From Bacillus sp. SLBN-46 (GTDB lineage Bacteria > Bacillota > Bacilli > Bacillales > Cytobacillaceae): a stretch of 64,000 nt of DNA. Made by a program: the position numbers and the translations under genes. Positions 17,718-25,178 of this stretch are shown here, in pieces. The DNA lies in NCBI RefSeq assembly GCF_031453555.1, contig NZ_JAVIZM010000001.1:3045001-3109000 (forward strand). Reading direction: 5' to 3'. The stretch's first letter is position 1. Each line of letters opens with the position of its first letter. The notes below the pieces were generated by a model that worked only from the letters and a program-made list of their open reading frames with translations, did not search any database and had not been told where the DNA came from.

Positions 17718-17802
17718 AAAAAACAGCACCCCAAGATAGAAGTACTGCTTCATCTTAGTTTTTTTACCGAGGGGTGCTAGAACCTCCACCGCTAGAAGCG
17801 GA
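17718..17802 (-). ncRNA. preQ1-I riboswitch with terminator, leader of queCDE
   Basis: On the minus strand the aptamer (17787-17754) has the family core GGTTCTAGCACCCCTC followed by GGTAAAAAAACTAAG. A CCGC/GCGG hairpin precedes it. Downstream, GGGGTGCTG (17732-17724) followed by six T completes a terminator whose other arm, AGCACCCC, lies inside the aptamer, with a small AAGAT...ATCTT hairpin nested between. Aptamer folding and termination thus compete for the same bases. preQ1-I aptamers bind preQ1 and also preQ0. Confidence 0.9.
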
Positions 17803-17910
17803 TTTTTATATTATTGATGAAGTTATTTTACTACTTCCTGCGAAATTTGTCGACAGTTTCTGCATAATTCATTTTCTATGATGATTAATGCTCTGATGAA
17901 AGTTAATTTT

Positions 17911-18230
17911 TTAGCTTTCACTTACTAATTGTTTTTTACTTTCAATATACTTATTATAATGGAATAACACATGTTCGCTAATTCCTGTTGCTTGAGCAAC
18001 CATGGGAATTAAATGAGTATCGGATTTTTCTATTAGTTTCGAGTTCCATAGGCAGGTTCATTTTCTTTCACTATGCAAAATTCAAGAAACTCTTCTTCTA
18101 TGCGGCAAACTTCTGCAAGCGCTTGTAAATTTTTATCCAATAATTTAAACATTAAAATTACATTAGGCTGCCGGTATTCTACTTATGACAAATCAATATC
18201 CTTTACTGCTTTAATATTAAATATCATCCA
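17911..18230 (-). pseudogene. Decayed small gene upstream of the queC riboswitch
   Basis: Minus-strand pieces read as protein in two frames: MFKLLDKNLQALAEVCRI from ATG 18152, then, after stops near 18040 and a shift, LIPMVAQATGISEHVLFHY to a TAA at 17911-17913. An in-frame stop also cuts the part upstream of 18152. The second piece looks like a small helix-turn-helix region. The pieces belong together as one broken gene, family not identified. The 76-codon plus-strand frame over it is a shadow. Confidence 0.4.
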
Positions 18231-18259
18231 TTTTTTTATTACTACTGGGGGCTGTTTAC

Positions 18260-19408
18260 ATGACCGAAACTTTCAGAATCCTGGCTTTAGAGGATTTAGA
18301 TGAACAAAATATTGAGGAACTAGCAAGGATCTTAAAAATAAAAACCCCTCAAATTAATTGGGTAGTCTCAGAAGAAAAGTTAGGTAATTATCATGATGAA
18401 CTTGAAGTTCAAAAATGCATAAAGGTACCGAAGTCACAGTATGAAGGTGCAGATTATATTTATCGAATCATGACCGGAGATAAGGGTTATCATTTGGATC
18501 CTGATCCATATCTAGAAGAATTACGAGTAATAACTGACCGTTTATCAGATGTATGTTCAGATTCCGTTGATGAAGATGAGTTTGAGGAATACCTGACAAA
18601 TATGGGTCGCATACTACTTGAATTTTATTCTTATGGAATGAAATTGCCGAAAGCGGTGAATCTTTACTTTGAAGTGGAACAAAAATTGCCACGAGACCAT
18701 TTTCCTAATGATTTGTTTTTTCCAATAAAGTTTTTCGAAGAGGAACATATTTTTCAAAATAATATCAACTTTATCTTAAAAGAGACTTCTAAATTTGATC
18801 AATATCTTGACCATGACCCCGAGATGAATGCTGCCGGAGTGGTACATGAGATTTATCGTTCCTTTCATTCGATGGATGGATGGGGAAAGAGAATTTTGGA
18901 GACGATTAATCTGATCCATCAGATGAAATCGATTATCTTCCTTAGTAATTCAGAATTGGTTCAAGGATCACCGAAAGTAACGAATATTAAAAAAGAAGCT
19001 GCCAAATGGGTAAAAGAACGAATTGCTATTAATGGTCTATTACAAAGAGTCTTATTTGACCATCCAATCTATTCTTTTCCTATTGTGGGATTTGCGGATG
19101 AACCTGAAGTTTTTGTTCAATCTACCTTTGAAGGCATTGCAATTGGATACCATTCCATCGAATGGCACGGACACTATCCAGAACCGATAACTATTACAAA
19201 ACATCAAGTAAATTGGGAGACCCTAGAGCAAGTTTCACATGAGGAACAAGAAAATATGGTTCTCGATGCATTATTGAAAACAATTAATTCTCGTAAAAGG
19301 CAATATAAAACATGCCAATTCTGCGGGGAGTTTACTTCACGAGAATATCGGTTTAATAACCGGACATGTCATATTTGTGCGACAAAACATTTTCATTTGA
19401 TTTATTAA
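18260..19408 (+). CDS. Unknown protein with C-terminal zinc ribbon
   Basis: 382 residues. The C-terminus has TCQFCGEFTS ... RTCHICATKH, two Cys-x2-Cys knuckles about 20 residues apart, a zinc ribbon. The rest is acidic and mostly helical with no motif I recognise. GGGGG before ATG 18260 is the ribosome binding site and a terminator follows at 19445. It is the only plus-strand gene inside the Dpd island and lies exactly between two copies of a preQ1 riboswitch on the other strand. A zinc ribbon suggests binding of nucleic acid or of a partner protein. The position suggests insertion, or a rearrangement that duplicated the riboswitch. Confidence 0.75.
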   Translation: MTETFRILALEDLDEQNIEELARILKIKTPQINWVVSEEKLGNYHDELEVQKCIKVPKSQYEGADYIYRIMTGDKGYHLDPDPYLEELRVITDRLSDVCSDSVDEDEFEEYLTNMGRILLEFYSYGMKLPKAVNLYFEVEQKLPRDHFPNDLFFPIKFFEEEHIFQNNINFILKETSKFDQYLDHDPEMNAAGVVHEIYRSFHSMDGWGKRILETINLIHQMKSIIFLSNSELVQGSPKVTNIKKEAAKWVKERIAINGLLQRVLFDHPIYSFPIVGFADEPEVFVQSTFEGIAIGYHSIEWHGHYPEPITITKHQVNWETLEQVSHEEQENMVLDALLKTINSRKRQYKTCQFCGEFTSREYRFNNRTCHICATKHFHLIY

Positions 19409-19444
19409 ATTTCTCAGAATAATAATTGTTTTAAATAAAACAAG

Positions 19445-19475
19445 GGACTAACCGCAACCAGGTTAGTCCTCTTTA
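19445..19475. terminator. Terminator after the zinc-ribbon gene
   Basis: Nine-base stem GGACTAACC (19445-19453) with GGTTAGTCC (19461-19469). T-rich on both sides, so it can also stop minus-strand transcripts leaving the dpd operon. Confidence 0.8.
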
Positions 19476-19569
19476 GAAATTATATTGCAAACCCTTTTTT
19501 GTTTAGTCTCAAGTACTTTCATAAATATAAACCGTTATTATTCCATGGCTGAAAGACTTGAGTACAAAG

Positions 19570-19654
19570 AAAAAACAGCACCTCTTAGATAAGAAGTACC
19601 GCTTCGTCCTAGTTTTTTTACCGAGGGTGCTAGAATCTCCACCGCAGGACGCGG
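19570..19654 (-). ncRNA. Second preQ1-I riboswitch copy, at the 3' end of the dpd operon
   Basis: A copy of the queC leader on the same strand: CCGC/GCGG hairpin, aptamer 19640-19608 with ATTCTAGCACCCTC and GGTAAAAAAACTAGG, then GAGGTGCTG (19584-19576) and a T-run. The P1 stem is weaker than in copy 1 (GGAGA for GGAGG) and the terminator arm has a one-base bulge. It lies about 80 bases after the stop of the UvrD-like gene and no minus-strand gene follows it for nearly 2 kb, so it controls nothing obvious. Confidence 0.8.
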
Positions 19655-19735
19655 ATTTTTATTCATGTGATAATCTTATTCTACTATTTTTTTCTTCATA
19701 CTTTCGACAATTTTCGCTCTGCCCATTCTACCTTT

Positions 19736-21982
19736 TTAACTAGTCCCCAATCTTAATTTTTTGGGCATAGATCGAAATGCTGGCATTACTTCATCTTTCC
19801 ATGACCAGAATTCAGGACTTGATTGCCTGCTGCTTCCACCACTTGTAAAAACTACCGCATTTTTCGCCCTTGTGACGGCAACATATAATACACGTGCCTC
19901 TTCTTCTAGCAAATCCTTTTTGTATCGTTTCACACGCTCTGTAAACTCGGAGGATTGACCAACATCTCCCTGTAATTTCACATCGAGCCCCTCACCTGGA
20001 AATGCAAAGAATGGAGGGATATTGCGGTCACTTGTTAATGGTCTTTGTAATTCTGGAATGAATACGATAGGGTACTCCAAGCCTTTTGCTGAGTGAATGG
20101 TAGATAAGATGACGGCATCTTTCTTTTCCGCCTCTTCGCCAATATCTGCTTCGTCCATTTCTTCCTCCGCCAGAATCGCTAATTGCAAGCGGTCCGTAAA
20201 CTGCTGCAGTGTCAAAGCTTCAGAATTCATCAAATCTCTAGACCACATGACGAGTTTTTCAAGATTGGCCACCGCTTGATAGTCTTCCACTTTTGTATAC
20301 CATTCACGAATTTTAGTAAATTCAAGCAAATTCATTAACAGCTGCGGTACTAAATCGATTTTTGACCGCTTGCGGATTTCCATCATCCCATTGTACCAGG
20401 TGCGAACCCTCTCATCAGATGCCAACCAATCACATAATGGATCACTATCCTGATCATAGTTCCTTAAGGTGTAGTCATGGGGTTGAATAGGTAGGTATGG
20501 AGTTTGTAACAGTAAATCGAGTGCCACATCATTGGGATACCTTAGGATCGCTTGCAACATATAGTAAAAACCAACAATTTCTGGTTTTTGAAAAAACTTA
20601 CCGCCTGCTTCGATGACAAAGGGAATGTCCCGATTGGCTAATTCTTTTGCATAATTCATTAACTGTTGATTGGACCTGAACAACATACAGATATCGCGAT
20701 ATTGGATGAATCTTGGCTCGTGTTTATCATCGATGTCGATTATCTGTTGATCTACTAATCGGGTTACATATGTGATGGTTTTTGCTATTCGTTCCGGTAA
20801 TTTAGCTTTTTCAGCAAACACATAGTGGAATGGCGTTAATGAATCTCTCGGGCTTCTTTGTGATGCATGCCCTTCTAATAATTCCGCCATAATTTCATAC
20901 CTGGTACTCATCGTTTGAAACAAATGGTTTTGAGCCTCTAATAACGGTGCGGTAGGTCTTCTTGAGACAGATAATACGAGTGGCTTTTCCATTCCGCTTT
21001 CCTTGGCCAGATTGGTAAGGACCGAATCATCCGCACCGCGCCATCCATATATTGCTTGTTTACGGTCACCCACAACCAAAATACCCATTAAAGCAGGGAT
21101 TAATTGGTCAAGGATGCGCTTTTGAATTTTGTCGGTATCCTGGAATTCGTCCACGAACACATATTTAAAGCGCTTTATTAATAGGTGGAGAATGTGATCC
21201 CCATATTTCTCCATCACATTTGCCGTAATCATTAACAAATCGGTAGTATCGACCCCGCCGCTATTTTTCTTGAGAGAGCTATATTGTTCATCTAATTTTT
21301 TCAAAAAGGTTACGATGGCTTTTCTAAGATAATGACCATCATCTTCTTGCTGCTGTAGTGTTTCTTCAAGAACATCCTTCATTTCACGCCCTTTATTTCT
21401 CAAGGCTTCATAAATGGTTTCCAGGAAAGCTCTCATTTCATATGGTGGCCAATTCAGGTCATTAAACAAAACCGACAAATCCTTATCATTCATAGCAAAA
21501 TTCATCGTGTCCCTCATCGACTCCAGAAAATATCTTCTGGCCGTCAACACTTCCGTTTCATGGGGAATACGCTCCTCATAGCCAAATGTTCTGAGAAGCA
21601 TCGAGCAAAAGGAATGAATCGTTCCAATAAAACAGGAGGCTAATCGTTCCGTTTGCTCAAACCAAAAAGCTGTTTTAGCCTCGTTTTTTTCATCAATGGC
21701 TTGTTTTAATCGTTCCTCTAGCTTTTCACCTAGACGGTTCCGCATTTCATCGGCAGCGGCATTGGTAAATGTAATTAACGCAAAGTCATCGATTTTCACT
21801 TCATGATTGATATCAAGGATATGGAGAACGGTCGCAATCATTGTATGGGTTTTCCCTGTTCCTGCTCCTGCTGAAACCACCGTCACCTTGTGAGCCAACA
21901 CATGGTCGACTACTTTTACCTGCTGGAGGGTTAATGGCTGCCCACCGCGAACCAAATCCTCATTTACTTTATTCAGGTTCAA
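19736..21982 (-). CDS. UvrD/AddA-like superfamily 1A helicase lacking the nuclease domain
   Basis: 748 residues from a TTG at 21982. Walker A SAGAGTGKTHT lies at about 37-45, then FVDEFQDTD (motif II), V-V-G-D-R-K-Q-A-I-Y-G-W-R-G-A (III), STIHSAKGLEYPIVFIPEL (V) and VLYVAVTRAK (VI). AddA proteins of Bacillus are about 1230 residues with a C-terminal nuclease; this one ends soon after motif VI, so it is helicase only. GGAGGGG lies 8 bases before the TTG, which overlaps the TGA of the AddB-like gene, so the pair is translationally coupled. The frame can be extended to 22042 but that start lacks a site. It is the last gene of the dpd operon. Confidence 0.9.
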   Translation of the reverse strand: MNLNKVNEDLVRGGQPLTLQQVKVVDHVLAHKVTVVSAGAGTGKTHTMIATVLHILDINHEVKIDDFALITFTNAAADEMRNRLGEKLEERLKQAIDEKNEAKTAFWFEQTERLASCFIGTIHSFCSMLLRTFGYEERIPHETEVLTARRYFLESMRDTMNFAMNDKDLSVLFNDLNWPPYEMRAFLETIYEALRNKGREMKDVLEETLQQQEDDGHYLRKAIVTFLKKLDEQYSSLKKNSGGVDTTDLLMITANVMEKYGDHILHLLIKRFKYVFVDEFQDTDKIQKRILDQLIPALMGILVVGDRKQAIYGWRGADDSVLTNLAKESGMEKPLVLSVSRRPTAPLLEAQNHLFQTMSTRYEIMAELLEGHASQRSPRDSLTPFHYVFAEKAKLPERIAKTITYVTRLVDQQIIDIDDKHEPRFIQYRDICMLFRSNQQLMNYAKELANRDIPFVIEAGGKFFQKPEIVGFYYMLQAILRYPNDVALDLLLQTPYLPIQPHDYTLRNYDQDSDPLCDWLASDERVRTWYNGMMEIRKRSKIDLVPQLLMNLLEFTKIREWYTKVEDYQAVANLEKLVMWSRDLMNSEALTLQQFTDRLQLAILAEEEMDEADIGEEAEKKDAVILSTIHSAKGLEYPIVFIPELQRPLTSDRNIPPFFAFPGEGLDVKLQGDVGQSSEFTERVKRYKKDLLEEEARVLYVAVTRAKNAVVFTSGGSSRQSSPEFWSWKDEVMPAFRSMPKKLRLGTS

Positions 21983-24828
21983 TAGTAAGTCCCCTCCATT
22001 TCTACACCTAAGCATTCTGTTCGTACCGGACAAACTTTGCAATGGTCACCAATATTAGCAGGGAACTTGTTATTCCAAATATCCTCTATCCAATGCCCGA
22101 TTCGTTCTTTAGACTGCAGATAATGCTGATACCTTGATTCTTGAAAATTATTTCGATTCTGCTTACCTTCTGCTAAGACTCCATCGGCGGTCTTACTCCA
22201 CCATTGTCTTGCTTCATAAAGCGATGAAAATAACCATTCTTCTTCCTCTACATTTCGCTCCTCTTCGTCGTTCTGTTCCACTTTCTTCCCAGGGAGCAGC
22301 CATTCGGATGTTGAAATACTGTCTAATAAGGGCTTATGAATAAACCCAGAAACCAAAAAAATTGGAAAATCGATTTCAATCTTGACCAGATGTTGAGAAT
22401 TCTTATCCATAATTAAATCAAAGGTTTTCTTCTGCCCTTTTTCAAAATGGACGGGATAATCCTTGGAATTCACTGCGTAATATTTCATTTGCTTTTCAAC
22501 TTGTTGTTTGATTCCATGCCAGGTCACATTATCAAAGGAAAGAAATAATTTTTTCACTTCCTGTTCCACATGTGTCATAGCTCGGCAAAACAACCCATAG
22601 ACCGCATCAACACCTTCCGTTTTACGGTTTGCACCATAATAACGAGCGAGTGCCTCAAATGTTTTATTCATCCAAACGCCCTGGGCGAAAACCTCTAATT
22701 GCCAATCATTCCGATACTGTTTCGCTTCTGGATGCCGAATTTCTAAGCTATACCGGAGGGGACATAAGCCATACTGAACTAAATCCGTCAAAAGAAATTT
22801 CTTTTTTCGGTGCGGTGTACGATGAAAACTTGGGACAAATTCAGGTGCCAGGCTGGCATCTATTAAATCTCTCGTTGTCGGATTGGATATTTTTTGATTT
22901 AACAATCGTGCCATCTCGCTAATGTAAGCACTAGGTTGCAACACTTTATCGCCGTCATTCCGGCTAGATGTCATGATTAAATGTTCAGTCGCTGCCCTAA
23001 CAACCGTCAAAAACATATAGCGTTCTTTTTGCAAATGTTCTTCCCGTTCATCGGTGAAAAATGGCCAGGTCATTGGCAATTTTGCTGGTACATGTTGATT
23101 ATCCACCCCAAGATAAAGTATCGCCTTTCGTTCCATGCCGTCGATTCCTTCTGGAGTGGTAATCCATAGCAGGTTTTCACCAGGAAAAGGCTCATTTGTT
23201 CCGTCCTCGTCTTGATCGTCAGGTTGTTGATTCACGAGGGCATGGAGTGCTTCCCCAAATTCCGATGGTGTAATGTCTAAGGCATAAAGGCTCTTTAATT
23301 CTTCAAAAACTTCCTGGATTTTCACTAAGACATCTTGTTCATATTGGCGGATATTCTCTACTTCTAAACGTTTCAATTCATCTTGCAATACTCGAATGTG
23401 TTTTGCGATTCCGCCTTTTTTTGCTTGAAATAGCCTTGAGCAAATTTCTTCTAGAATGTTGATGGTTTTTCGCCAGTGTGCAATATTTTCGCTTGTAACT
23501 GAATGAATGGGCATTCGGCTTGATAATGTTGTTTGGTCTTCCTTGATGGCTTTCTCTAGTTCATTGAACGCGATCATCCAATCTTGCTTTGATTCACAAT
23601 GCAGGAAAAACTGATGTTTGATTGCTCGGAACGAGATGGTTGAATCCTGGATCGAGGCACCTAGCCAACCAGAGGAAAGCACGGTTTCGAATTGTTCATT
23701 TTGAATACTGAGATGATTGTCTTTCCAACTATCGTAAAGTGTTAAAATAAACCTCCCGACTGGTGTCAATAGTAATAATCTCGGTGATGTTTTAATTTTT
23801 ACAGGGATGGTATTTCCATTGTCGTCAAGGTAGGTTAATCCTGAGGAATGGAGAAAATCCTGAAGTTTTTCTTTGAATTCATGTAACCGTCTCACGACTA
23901 TGGCAACTTCATTCGGTTTATAGCGGCCATCAAACCATGTTTTTAATGTTGCAATAAATGATAAAATTTCGCGGTCTCTTGTTGGAAAATTGATCAGTTC
24001 CACCGATTGGTCGGTGCAATCTTTTACTTGAAACGGTTTACCGAAAAGGTTTTGCTGTAAATAGTGTAAATCTTCCTTCGTGGAAACCGGCGCGTTTTTC
24101 CAATGGGTATGGGTTGAAATCAATAGGTCTTTAAAATAAGTGGTTTCAATTCGCTCATATCCATGGCTTTGCTCATGATGATAAGGAACGATAAATACGA
24201 CTTCACGTCCGAACTTATTGCATACTTCCACAAAATACTTTTGCAGTGGTGTTAAAAACGTGAAGCCTTCCATGATAATGAGAGGTTTTACGTATTCGAC
24301 TAAATAAGGAAGTCGCGAGCGTGTTTCCTTTTCAAATAAACATTTATTATTTAGGAGAAATTCGCGATCATACTCCTGCTGAAGCTGTTGTAAAAGTTGG
24401 CCGACAAATGGGTTAACCAATTGTTTTTCCAAAGGGTCTGGAAATGTTTTGTTTAGATCGTGCCCATCGGCAGCAAGGTCGGCCAATGCCTTCACCCATG
24501 AGGATACATCCTGACGTAATACTTTTTTCAACACTTCATCCTTTTCGGCCACTTTCTGTATCGATCTTCGAATCATCGTTTTCTCTTCACCGCGGGAGGC
24601 AATCGTTGCAGCACCGCCAATCCATTCCCTTAGTAATTGATGAAATACAGCGATGGGTTTCTTTTCTTGTTGAGGAATCTGGTGTGCAGGTAATAGTTGC
24701 TCATTAGCGCGTTCTTGTTCTAATGCCTTCGTTGCAACAATATATAGATATTCTCTTTTTTCAATTATTTTCGTTCGGATTTGCGCCGCATCCGGCCGCT
24801 TTCCTTCGTATGTTATGAGCTTTAGCAA
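21979..24828 (-). CDS. AddB-like protein with iron-sulfur cysteines, nuclease motif not visible
   Basis: 949 residues. The body follows the AddB plan: an inactivated helicase fold with the F-T-F-L-T-P-L-Q segment, a W-F-x-G-R-Y-K-P-N-E-V-A-I-V-V-R-R region, and WITTPEGIDGMERKAILYLG. The C-terminal domain has QYGLCPLRYSLE, the first Cys of the AddB/Cas4 iron-sulfur cluster, and CKVCPVRTEC with the other three. Between them I expect G-R-I-D followed by D-Y-K-T-G, but find V-S-G-F-I-H-K and no D-Y-K, so the PD-(D/E)xK catalytic residues appear to be lost. It probably forms a heterodimer with the UvrD-like product next to it, as a helicase/translocase rather than a nuclease. Confidence 0.8.
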   Translation of the reverse strand: MLKLITYEGKRPDAAQIRTKIIEKREYLYIVATKALEQERANEQLLPAHQIPQQEKKPIAVFHQLLREWIGGAATIASRGEEKTMIRRSIQKVAEKDEVLKKVLRQDVSSWVKALADLAADGHDLNKTFPDPLEKQLVNPFVGQLLQQLQQEYDREFLLNNKCLFEKETRSRLPYLVEYVKPLIIMEGFTFLTPLQKYFVEVCNKFGREVVFIVPYHHEQSHGYERIETTYFKDLLISTHTHWKNAPVSTKEDLHYLQQNLFGKPFQVKDCTDQSVELINFPTRDREILSFIATLKTWFDGRYKPNEVAIVVRRLHEFKEKLQDFLHSSGLTYLDDNGNTIPVKIKTSPRLLLLTPVGRFILTLYDSWKDNHLSIQNEQFETVLSSGWLGASIQDSTISFRAIKHQFFLHCESKQDWMIAFNELEKAIKEDQTTLSSRMPIHSVTSENIAHWRKTINILEEICSRLFQAKKGGIAKHIRVLQDELKRLEVENIRQYEQDVLVKIQEVFEELKSLYALDITPSEFGEALHALVNQQPDDQDEDGTNEPFPGENLLWITTPEGIDGMERKAILYLGVDNQHVPAKLPMTWPFFTDEREEHLQKERYMFLTVVRAATEHLIMTSSRNDGDKVLQPSAYISEMARLLNQKISNPTTRDLIDASLAPEFVPSFHRTPHRKKKFLLTDLVQYGLCPLRYSLEIRHPEAKQYRNDWQLEVFAQGVWMNKTFEALARYYGANRKTEGVDAVYGLFCRAMTHVEQEVKKLFLSFDNVTWHGIKQQVEKQMKYYAVNSKDYPVHFEKGQKKTFDLIMDKNSQHLVKIEIDFPIFLVSGFIHKPLLDSISTSEWLLPGKKVEQNDEEERNVEEEEWLFSSLYEARQWWSKTADGVLAEGKQNRNNFQESRYQHYLQSKERIGHWIEDIWNNKFPANIGDHCKVCPVRTECLGVEMEGTYY

Positions 24829-24927
24829 GCAGTTTCACCATCCATGTCGACATTCATAATATCATTATAGCAAAAAAATGGTAGCGCAAAACTTACTATT
24901 GCAAAAAATAGAAAAACTCAAAAAAAA

Positions 24928-25172
24928 GTCACATAGAGTAAATCCTATGTGACCGAAATGCATTGGGTTTTATGAAAATGGTAACATAGAATGGCTCTAT
25001 GTTACCGAAGTGATTGAATTTTTATGAAAGTGGTAACGTAAAGGGCTCCTATGTTACCCGATATTCTTCGGAATTCAAAATAGTGGCCACATAGAGTGCT
25101 TCTATGTGACCGTATATAGCTAAAAATCATAAAATGGTAACATAGACCACCGTCGAATCTTGGAAAGTTACC
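24928..25172. repeat. Tandem array of five palindromic 52-base units
   Basis: Hairpins GGTNACATAGA...TCTATGTNACC start at 24928, 24980, 25032, 25085 and 25136, a period of 51-53 bases. Unit 1 has a 9-base perfect stem and unit 2 an 11-base one. Units 3 and 4 have one wobble or mismatch, and unit 5 keeps only GGTAAC/GTTACC. The linkers of units 1 and 2 are also alike (TTTTATGAAAAT and TTTTATGAAAGT). The array fills the only long gap inside the dpd operon, between dpdD and the AddB-like gene. Confidence 0.9.
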
Positions 25173-25178
25173 CCTCCA

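Noticed and set aside
18073..18303. 76-codon plus-strand ORF
   Set aside because: Overlaps a decayed minus-strand gene and the start of 18260; no ribosome binding site.
24928..25172. CRISPR-like array
   Set aside because: Regular spacing of about 52 bases, but repeats differ from each other, are full palindromes, the linkers are partly similar, and no cas gene is present.
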